Positions 12,215 to 21,392 of a DNA stretch of 64,000 nt are shown piece after piece; position 1 is the stretch's first letter, and every line of letters starts with the position of its first letter. Origin of the DNA: Andrena cerasifolii (lineage: Eukaryota > Arthropoda > Insecta > Hymenoptera > Andrenidae); contig NC_135126.1 in the NCBI RefSeq assembly GCF_050908995.1, forward strand, positions 8,990,001 to 9,054,000. The letters run 5' to 3'. A program made the translations under genes and the position numbers. The notes beneath the pieces were generated by a model. It saw only the letters and a program-made list of their open reading frames with translations, had not been told where the DNA came from and did not search any database.

Positions 12215-14748
12215 CGAAGTGACAAGTCCTATTAATGGTAAAGTTTTTCTGTAATTTATTCCATAGGAAGCGCCGCATAATACAGGAAACTTAAGCGGTT
12301 TTGCAGGTCGGAGTGGAGAAAGAGGGATTAAAGAATTGACTTCTCTTTGCCGTTAGTCGCGAGAGCGTTTAATAAAAAGGTCCGGGGCGTAATCTCGGCG
12401 GGGACGGTCGTCGGGGCAGATAACTATAAAGCGCGTCGGGATATCAGTGAAGGAATCGCTATTCCAACCCCCTTTCTTCCGACGATTTCGACGCGTCGAA
12501 CCACTCCAAGTGCCTGAGGGGTATATGACGCGTGGCATGGTGTGAACGAGGCCTCATTTGAATCCGAATGGAGACGATTTTCGCAGAAGAGGTTGTCAGT
12601 GAAATGGCAGGCCGCGGGGTGGGACGTGGACGCGCAGAAGAATGAACAGAGAACGAGAGAGGAACGGTTCACTCCACTTTCTGGCGTAACGACGATGCCA
12701 GCAATATGTCACCGACAGATATCCCCGCTGGTATTCCAGGGAGCGCGAACTATCGACCGGAAGCTCATGTATTTCCGTTTCTATATTGCATCGGGGCTCA
12801 CTTCAGTACCCTCGCGCGGCCCTTTTTTCACCCCTCCTCGTCTTTTCGTCGCGTTCCACGGAAAGGCTGATGTCACCATTTATACCTCGTATGAAAACGA
12901 TCTCGAATATACTCGTCGAGTTCTCAGATATCCCTCGTCGCTAAAATTTCCGAAGAATTAACTTCAAACAGAAGTTCATTAAGTGCTCTCGAAAGAGATC
13001 CAACGTCTATCAACAAAGCAGCGACGTCGAGAACTGTACGAGACGCGCAAAATATAACTCGATACCCCGTTCGACGGAGCTCGTCCCCCGGGGTGTTTCA
13101 TTTCATCGGCTTACATTATCGTTCCGGCCCCGGGCAAGGACGTGGATTAAGTCGCAGGCCTCGGCGAAGAAAAGCAACAGCTCGAAGCGCTCTCCGAATG
13201 TCGCTGTTCGACTATTAGCACTCTGCCCAGCCACCCCCATCTTAGCTACCGGGGTTATTATCCTGCCGATTTCATAACATCCTTGGAGGCGAGTGTTTCT
13301 TGCTTCCACCCCGTTCGTGACCCTCCCCCCTCTCCTCTCCTCCTTCCGGCCGACACCAAGCCGACACTCGTACTCCATTAAAGTAATGAAGACACCGAGG
13401 ACGATTCCCTTCCTACCGCTGTGCGCGTCGCGTGACGCTGCAGGGTCCAAAGGGTTTCCTTCCAAGGAATTTATTCCGCGCCGGGGGGCTGTTAAACTGA
13501 AAACAAACCCGGACCGACGCCCGCCCGCCACCACCCCCTATCTCATCTCCCGTGGCTCGCGTCTTCGCCTTATCCAGCCGTATCGCCTTCGTCCTCGTCA
13601 CGGTGCGAACGACTTTATCGCTTCGCCTGCTTTGCATCCCGGGCATTAAGCCGCGTCGACGACCCGGCGGTATCATTCCTAAACTGCTCCGCCCGCGGCT
13701 CACCCACCCCCTCGATTACCCTCTAATTCTAATTTGACGTTCTCCCAGCCTCTGCCAGCCGTACTTTCGGGTCTCGTAAAAACTCACGCGGCTTTGTCGT
13801 CCCTGGTAATACCTTTCCGCGCGGCCGAGGAACGGCGGGTGTTCTTTCTCGTGGAGGCATTTACTGGTACACTTCGGTGCCAGTGATTACTACAGGGGCA
13901 GAGGTGACACAGGGCTTTTAAGGGAGGCGAGGTGCAGTGGGTGAATTCCATTTAATCATAGTATCTGGGAGTTGTATTAACGCGTCCCTGGTTACGGAGG
14001 AGTAGGGGTGGTGGCGTCGAGGACAGCTCTTCGGCCAGGATCGGAAACCGTGAGCAGATCGAAGGATCCGGCGGGTTCACGTGTACGGATGAATGTCGTA
14101 CGCGCGCGTCGATACGCCATATGTCGCGTGGGTCGCGTGCCTTCACGAGTGGCCATTCGGTGGCTCTGTAATTACGTGCTCGAGGAATAATGAACGACTA
14201 ATATTGTCGTCCTGCCCCCCCCGCACCCGCGCCTTTCTTCACCAGTCACGACTTATCGACCTCTCGTTTTGTTGCCTTTTCAGCCGTTGTGCCCGCACCA
14301 CGGGTCCTTTGATTGCGAGTACGCAACTGTGCGCTCGCGCCCCAGCGTATACACGTACACGCGCGTACACTTCTCTTCCTCCGTCTCTTTTCCCTCGCAT
14401 TTCTTTTTTTTTATTATTATTGCCCTCTGCCCATTGTTTCGACAACATTTTGTCGTGGACGCTGAACAATGATTAATTCCTGCGCCGCAGTCGCGTTCAC
14501 TGCACCCTGCCCTGTCGAACAGAGATAAGGATCTATCGGACAGGTGAGGCGTGGGAAGCGGAGGGTCCGAATTCTCCACGTCCCTCAAACCTTCTGACAG
14601 CCTCCTACAAATAATTAAACTCTTTGTCGTCCCGGCCCGGCAACGCGACCGCGCTTCACCCTTTTATATTCGCCGTGCGCAGCCCTCTCGATTCTATGGA
14701 TTCTTTCGGCTCGATGTGTAACAGCCAAGTCGAACGTGCACGCCGGCG
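12215..14748. other. No gene recognised; CpG-rich
   Basis: Open frames of 60-143 codons overlap on opposite strands (for example 13103-13534 minus and 13293-13649 plus), which is the pattern of GC-rich noncoding DNA. A small exon-like interval at 14491-14543 is discussed under rejected items. A 26-nt alternating purine-pyrimidine run lies at 14345-14370. Confidence 0.55.
14345..14370 (+). other. Alternating purine-pyrimidine tract (Z-DNA prone)
   Basis: Twenty-six consecutive bases alternate purine and pyrimidine without a break (GCGTATACACGTACACGCGC followed by GTACAC). Such tracts can adopt the left-handed Z form under negative supercoiling and are often found near promoters. No promoter is otherwise evident here. 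Confidence 0.6.
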
Positions 14749-15301
14749 CACAGTGGGACAGATCGACACTTAAGTAGGCATTCACTTCGTTTTTTACATA
14801 TTTCGACATTTATAGATTATAATCTAAGATTACAGGTAATATATATTATATATTACAAGTATATATTATATAATACAAGTATATATTATATAATAAATAC
14901 AATAATTTTTTTTTCTCTCGTCGCTCGTTTTAACTATTTGACTCTTGATGTTGATTTCCATATATTTGTATGGATCGGGGCTTATTAATAAATTATTTAG
15001 AACATCTTGATTTGTCATTTTTCGGCTGTTCTTTTTTCGCGTATAACTCGCAGTAGTTTTTGAAATCTTTATTTTAGGCATTCTGGCCTTCCCCTGTTAA
15101 ATATGCTAAAAAAAATTCTTAAAAAATTTTTAGATTTCCCCTTCTAGAAAATGATCAGCCTTTACGTTGGAATAGTTTTAGTTAGTATTTTTCTTGTAAT
15201 CAGTATCTAAATTCTGTAATCTAAAGCTAGTAATCGCTAAATGATGACATATATAAAAAATGAAGTGAATGCCTACTGAAGTGTCGATCCGTCCCAATGT
15301 G
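14749..15301. mobile_element. Transib-like non-autonomous element (MITE)
   Basis: The left end starts CACAGTGGGACAGATCGAC and the right end, reverse-complemented, starts CACATTGGGACGGATCGAC. The inverted repeats extend about 52 bp with a handful of mismatches. Directly outside, CGGCG occurs at 14744-14748 and again at 15302-15306, a 5-bp GC-rich target duplication. CACWRTG-type termini with 5-bp GC-rich duplications are the hallmark of Transib transposons, whose transposase is related to RAG1; the CACAGTG end is identical to the heptamer of vertebrate recombination signals. The interior is AT-rich and noncoding, with a small tandem array near 14834-14895. Class assignment is inference from termini and duplication; no transposase remains to confirm it. 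Confidence 0.75.
14834..14895. repeat. AT-rich tandem repeat, unit about 20 bp
   Basis: About three units of the form ACAAGTATATATTATATAAT follow one another inside the Transib-like element. They are local expansions within the MITE and encode nothing. Confidence 0.75.
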
Positions 15302-18300
15302 CGGCGATCTCTCCTGTTTCCAACAGGCTTTATTACTTCCACTGCTATTCACGGCGCTGAACAAGTTTTTAGGGCAAAACAGGAATAGCGTTGCTCTTTA
15401 TGCGCTCTCGTTGTTTCCGAAACATATTAGGAGCAGCTATATGCGCTCTTGTCTCTAGGGAAAGTCGTAATTCTTCTACCACCCACCATCAAAGATGATT
15501 TAGTAGAGAAGAAATGGTGCTGATCTTCCTCCGATACTTTGCACCAAACTCACCCCCAGCGCAGAAGTGAAATCCAACCACCACGTGCGCTTTCCCTCCC
15601 CGAAAGGAGGCCCGCGTGATTAATTAAACGCTTTGAAAGCCTCGAAAGCAGGGATGACGCGGTGCCGTTTGATTCGTCGCGAATGCCTGGTCCCCGATAG
15701 ATTTCTGCGCGATACATTGGCGAAGTTTCGCGACGCGTAGCTTACACACTGTTCCTCTTTTTTCCCTCTCCCCCGTCGCGCTCGATCCGTCGGTCCCTCG
15801 GCCTCTTTCTTTCACTCGTGAAGAGCCAGGAGGATAAGGGGGAGAGCAGGGGGTTCTAATTAATGGGCGGCACTGTGCTTGACATGTTTACTCTGGGCGC
15901 AACCCCTTGAGCCTCTCTCTCTCTATTCTTTTTCAGCGAGGGCGATACAATCCTTGCCCCTACGCGTCTTACTTGCCTTCGCGTTCCTCCTCCGCCTCTT
16001 CCACCTTTCTGTCTGCCCCCGTTCCCTCTCTTTTTATTTCCACGAGTTTAGTCAAAAGCGGCACGCAAATACTCGCGGCCCGACGAGCGACCAATTATGC
16101 TGACCGGGAGTGCCGGCGCGAAACTTTAGAGTTCTGATTAAACACGGTACTCTAATGGATGGTGCTCCCAGCCCGAGGAGCCGGCGAACACGTCATCCGG
16201 TTAGATCGATCAACGCCGATGGCGGTGGGGGTGTGGGAGTTAAGTACGAAATGTAGCACTTTGCTCTGCTCGCCCGCGCTTTTATATTTATGGGCTCGGT
16301 GACTCGGTGGAACGCGTTCACGGCGAGGTAAATCGTTGAAAAGGAGCCTTGCCCTGCGCTCTCCCTGGAGGCTGGGATTCTCTCGCTCACCATGCTGGAT
16401 AGAGAACACCGCGGGGGAGTATCGTTTCCGCGTGATTTCTCAATACGTTCGACCGCGTCACGGCTCCGCGCCCGTTTTATCACGGGGTTCTCAGGTATGC
16501 AAAAGGTGAATCGGTTGCATCGATTCGATTAAAAAAGCTTTCACGTGCCCCGTGTACATGGGAGCGGGAGCAACCGTTTGGCTTGGTGAACCGTGCACCG
16601 ACGAATGCAATTACCTTCATCGCGAGGCTGTTTCAAAGTTTCCGCGGAATTGCTCCGATAGACGCTGTTGCTCGTAACCGAAACGAGGCACACGTTAGGG
16701 GGGCGAGGTTGGAAATTCGTTGACGAGAAAAGTCTTCGAAACGGGAGAGACGGCAGGGGTGGTTTAAGCGCTAGGTATGTCAGCAATGCGATTACAGAAG
16801 TCGACCCTGTGTTTCATGCCTTACGTCGCGAGTATAATACTTATTTATAATGGACGATATCGACCAAGGTTTAGCGCGATTACAAATGCAGCTACTTATA
16901 GGTATAGGTCTGATTAAACACAGTCGGCTTACTGTGCTACCTATAGTCACTTGTGCATCTACTTAATCGTCCTTAATATTCCGTTATTGAAAAGTAGACT
17001 ACCGCAGAGATATCACTTCTACGTTCCAACTTTGCATATTGATTCCGGTTCGCTCGATCATTGAACTAATCTACCATCGTAAAGATACCGTACGCTTGAG
17101 TACTCCATAGGATACGACGTTTAACGCGGTCATTCGCACAACCGGTTATCCCGATACATGAGATGCATTTTAAGAGATCCAATTATAGGCGACTTAGTGA
17201 CGAGTAATGGGTGCACGTCTATCGAGGCATAGTTGTGGAAGAATTTGATTACGATTCGAGGTACGAGGAAGTGAACTTAGGCGTTTAAATATTCTCGGCA
17301 GCGGCCCTTAATTAGCGTGGAAACATTTCCACATGTATGTTACTAAATGATGTCCCGCGTCTTGGTGTCCATTTTCTATTTGTACAAAGTGATCCGCGCG
17401 AAGTACGCTCGTTATCAGAAGTTAATTACTGACGCAAGATGGGAACACACTTCGTTTCGACCTCCTTGTACCTCAGATGTTTCTCGAGTCAGACCAACCA
17501 CGAAGGGTTAATGCTTGCACAAAGACTACCCTCTTCGACCCCGCCATTCTTGCTCACGTTACTCGGCTGATCGCGTAATAATGGACTCGATTGTCCGTCA
17601 GCGGGCAAGACGTCAGACGCAATTACGTGACACCGTTCCCCTATGACGACTATGACTCTCTATCATCCGCGCATTCACATTTCGATCAGAGTCGCGTCCG
17701 CGTAGAACGCTTCAGCCCGCAATTATCGCGATTCTTGGCTGCTCGAAGTGTTGGCATTTCACGCGGAACAGTTTCGATCGCGGGTCGACGCGCGTTCCGC
17801 GGGATTGCAGCGTGTTCCGTCGATGACTGCACGCGCGTCAATCTCGGCCGCGGGCGGCCCATGGCGTAATGAAGCGTCGATGAATGCCACTCTCGGAAAC
17901 GCTTGGACCGTCGGCCGATAAATAAAGAAGGAAAGGCGAATAAAGGAGGAAACGTTGGATTGCCTGTCTGGGATGCAAGCTCAGCAACGGTGCACGCAAT
18001 TCCCAATCTATGCTGCGATCGATCGGTCCGCGCGATGATTATTACCGCCGTGGCTGCCGTTGCAACCTATCCACTCTGCCCTTTTGTCGCGGGCGTTTGC
18101 GAGGCGCAAATGACCATCGAGATACGCCTCTAATTTACCGTATCCCCAGGAATCTTTCATTCGTCGATTGCGCCTCAGCCTCCATCGCGGGATATCTTTC
18201 GTTTAAGGCTCCGAGCCTCGAGACATGGAAGCCTCTATCGCAATATCTAATCGGCCTCCCATAGAAACTCATTTACAATAGAAATCCCGGGCGTAAAATT

Positions 18301-19150
18301 TGAAAGTTGAATTGCAGTTCGAAGTACCCCATAAAGTGCACTTATCTTTACTGCGGAGGTAGGGCATCGCTGCTCGATATCCTTACGCCTCCTCTCCTCG
18401 TCCACTTTCGCCTTCAACGGTTTCTACGATCATCCTTTCAATCCCCTTCGATCTGGAGCATCTAAATTATTATGGTGCGCGAAATTATTGCAATTAGTGG
18501 GAAAGGAGGAGATGAACGGCATCAGGATGGATCCTTTGAGATCGAGACCAGCCGACTTTGCACGCGATCGCCGTCAGGCTACGCACGATCGATCGCGGTC
18601 ACTTCGGACGATTATTCTCGTCCGAGCCGCGGAAATTGCTGCTTTGTGGTCTCGGTCCTCTTACACTGTGCACACACGTGTTTCTGCGAGTGTACACATT
18701 GTACGGGGCGAGAGCAGTCGACTATAGAGATTACACGGACATTCGATTCTGACATTATTGCGCTGGATTCAGTCCCAGTCGCACATGACTCGCGTCTGGT
18801 AATTGCGCCAGTGGTAATGTTCCCGCGTTTTAAGCGGATACTGCTGCTTCGGATGGCCAGTAGTTTGAGGACGCAAATTATACCCGATTCCGTGGGGGAT
18901 TGGTCGTAAGGACCGTTGACAATGCAGTCGGAGAATAGACGTCGGAATGAGCGAGGTGTTTTCTCAGTTTGCAAACTAATTTCCCTAGCTTCTCTATTTG
19001 CAAACGAAAATTCGAAGGTGTTCATAGCGTATTCAGGGTAAGCTGTAATATCAAGATTCTTCTATTTCCTTTCTAATTTGAAGACCATTAATTAGAAAGC
19101 CTTGAAAGGGTTATAATCCCCAGACTGATCGACCAACCCTTGTTAGTTAA
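15302..19150. other. No gene recognised
   Basis: Open frames are short and overlapping. A bipartite hairpin lies at 16897-16945. Otherwise I see no repeats, no RNA gene and no coding exon that I can support. Confidence 0.55.
16897..16945 (+). other. Bipartite hairpin
   Basis: TATAGGTA at 16897-16904 pairs exactly with TACCTATA at 16938-16945, and inside it CACAGT pairs with ACTGTG around a 6-base loop. A 14-base asymmetric bulge separates the two stems on the 5' side. The stem is too short and bulged for a typical microRNA precursor. It could be a structured element or a chance fold. Confidence 0.4.
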
Positions 19151-19266
19151 GGGGTCATGCTCAGTCAGGAGGCCGAAAAAAAGGGTGGTATTTGGAAATT
19201 TTTTACTCAAAAGCTATAACACATTTCTCAAAAAATCTTTTTTCCTTTTAAGGATTGCATCTAGTA

Positions 19267-19759
19267 CCGTGCATCGTATTTTTTTTGTTTAAAAATATTT
19301 ATCAATAACTGAGTTATTGTCTATCACTCGAAGGTTCTCTAAAAAAAGAGGCTTCTGCGGTGACCACTGCTGCTCGAATATCGATCATCTAAAATAAAAA
19401 ATTCAAAAGAATTTACTTATTATATTGTATTGTCTAGTATTTGAACGAAGGTTTTTTCGAAATATTGATTTGGGAAAAAATGGCTGATGTTTAAAGTAAA
19501 AGTTTCAATTTTTATCAGAAATCTTGCCTGATTTTCGTCAATTAAAAGAAAACTAAGCAGCGGATAAAAAAATCCTTCGTTCAAATACTAGATAATATAA
19601 TATAATAAGTAAATTCTTTTGAATTTTTTATTTTAGATGATCAACTTTCGAGCAGCAGTGGTCACCGCAAGAAGTCTTTTTATTTCGAGAACCTTCGAGT
19701 GATAGACAATAACTCAGTTATTGATAAATATTTTTAAATAAAAAAAATACGATGCACGG
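19267..19759. mobile_element. 493-bp TA-flanked hairpin MITE
   Basis: The element begins CCGTGCATCGTA and ends TACGATGCACGG, with TA on either side (19265-19266 and 19760-19761). Its two arms, about 19267-19456 and 19566-19759, are inverted copies over nearly their whole length and leave a loop of about 110 bases, so a single strand would fold into one long hairpin. TA duplication points to the Tc1/mariner-pogo group or a relative. It sits exactly on the TA shared by the outer MITE and the inner TA element, so it entered a pre-existing TA duplication. It has no coding capacity. Confidence 0.8.
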
Positions 19760-20929
19760 TAGGGGAGACCGGGGCTAAATGTTCCGGGGGTAAGTTGTTC
19801 CGACGGCTCTATCTTCAAAATAAAAAGAGCGTTGTACTTTAAATTATTTTTTCCGTGTGAGTTGATCACGCCACTCTGTCGCCCACTTTAATAGCGTCCG
19901 CGACAGCGAATTGTGTGGTTGTAAGCAAGGACCTATTAGTCGCGTACCAGATAAGTAAAAAATTTTCTATCATTACTTTTTGGTCTATTTCAATTATTTA
20001 ACGTCGATATTATAGATTGAATCGTTCTTATGGATCAAATGACATTTAAGAACATGGTGTAATAGTGTTTATCGTTTGAATACATGTATAAGCAGAATAG
20101 TCTTTGAAATTGCTACATGTGTCGGTAGGGGCTAGTTGTTACCGTAAAAACTTGCCCCGCCACAAATAGGTCTGTGAAGATAGCACCCCCAAATTCGATT
20201 TTTTAAAAAAACTCAACGGCATTCGTTTGTTCATCGTATGCCCATGTTTTCCCATAAAAAAATTTCGTTTGCCCACCCTTCAAAAAAAAATTATGGCAAA
20301 AAAAAATTTTCATCAGCACCCCCATGAAAACATTTTAATGAATTGTCGGTGGGAAATGATTGTCCTTCGTTTGCCCACGTTTGCCCATAAAAAATTTTTT
20401 TCTTGCCCACCCTCCAAAAAAAGTTATGAACAAAATAAAAAATTTGTCTTCATCACCCATCATGAATGTATTTCAATTTTTTAATAGAAGGATACGAATG
20501 TACCCGACCTAGCCACGTTTGCCCACTCTCAGATTTCATTTGCCCACCCTCCAGAATTTAAATAAAAAATAAAAACCTCGAAAAGAAGGGTACAGGTGAA
20601 GCGATCGCGTTAAAGTTCGATTTTTCTAGAAAATATTATCAAAATCGGTCTTTCAACGATGCAGTCCGTTAGTTTAGATGTAGAAGAGATTTGCCCATGC
20701 ATTAATTTAGTATGCCCACCCTCCAGAATCGAATTATTAATAAAGATAGCCAAGAAGTGCGGTACCCGTTGAAGCGATCGCGTTAAAGTTCGATTTTTCT
20801 GGAAAATATTATCGAAATCGTTCTTTCAACGATGCAGTTCATTAGTTTAGATGTAAAAGAGATTTGCCCATGCATTAATTTCGTATGCCCACCCTCCAGA
20901 ATCGAATTATTAATAAAGATAGCCAAGAA

Positions 20930-21096
20930 GTGCGTCGTTGGAAAGAATTCGAGTGTATCGCAGACATCTGTTTACGTTTCGGCAGTGGCACTCGGCGCTG
21001 CTACCCTTTAGGGTATCAACACTGCGTGTCGTCATCGAACGTGTCGAAACGTAAACAGATGTCTGCGATACCCTCGAATTCCTTCCAACGACGCAC
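20930..21096. repeat. Central palindrome with 52-bp arms
   Basis: Arms 20930-20981 and 21045-21096 are inverted copies with few mismatches (GTGCGTCGTTGGAA at the outer edge, TGTTTACGTTTCG at the inner edge), around a 63-base spacer. The outer edge GTGCG overlaps the end of the larger inverted repeat, so this palindrome begins exactly where that repeat is interrupted. Confidence 0.8.
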
Positions 21097-21259
21097 GAAA
21101 GTCGGTCGGTCTACAGAGTTCGGACGCAACTCTTGCGAGACCGTGCATTCATTTACGGTTCGTGAAGTAACTGTGAGATTATATTATTTTCCGTTGTGCG
21201 ATATCATTGCGGTAATTAGTGAAAAATGACTAGAAAACCACTCTGGTGTTATTCTGCAC

Positions 21260-21392
21260 ATGCTGCAGATGTGTGAAAAGTGTGAAGTGTTCGATGAGCG
21301 ATACAAATTTAAGTGTCGTTCCAATAAAGTGAGAAAGAAGTGTGTGCAACATTTTTTGGATAACATGTCACCAAACACCTTCAACCTTTACG
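21260..21392 (+). pseudogene. Exon-like Cys-rich remnant inside the transposon
   Basis: An open frame of 44 codons starting at ATG 21260 runs up to a good donor-like site (G|GTGAGTAC at 21392/21393). The deduced peptide has a CEKC pair near residues 5-8 and further cysteines near 19 and 28, then a hydrophilic, Lys/Arg-rich stretch, suggestive of a small zinc-binding segment. Unlike the surrounding DNA it is not part of any repeat in the window. It may be the first coding exon of a captured host gene or the remnant of a transposase whose later exons are gone; the right arm of the inverted repeat follows immediately. I do not recognise the family, and it could be chance. Confidence 0.25.

Noticed and set aside
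14491..14543. 53-bp interval between CCGCAG and CAG|GTGAGG
   Set aside because: Two of three frames are open, so there is no coding signal; comparable splice-like pairs occur by chance.
20227..20600. Regular TTTGCCCAC repeats resembling a CRISPR-like array
   Set aside because: Units are adjacent, unequal and part of an inverted repeat within a eukaryotic transposon; no constant spacers.
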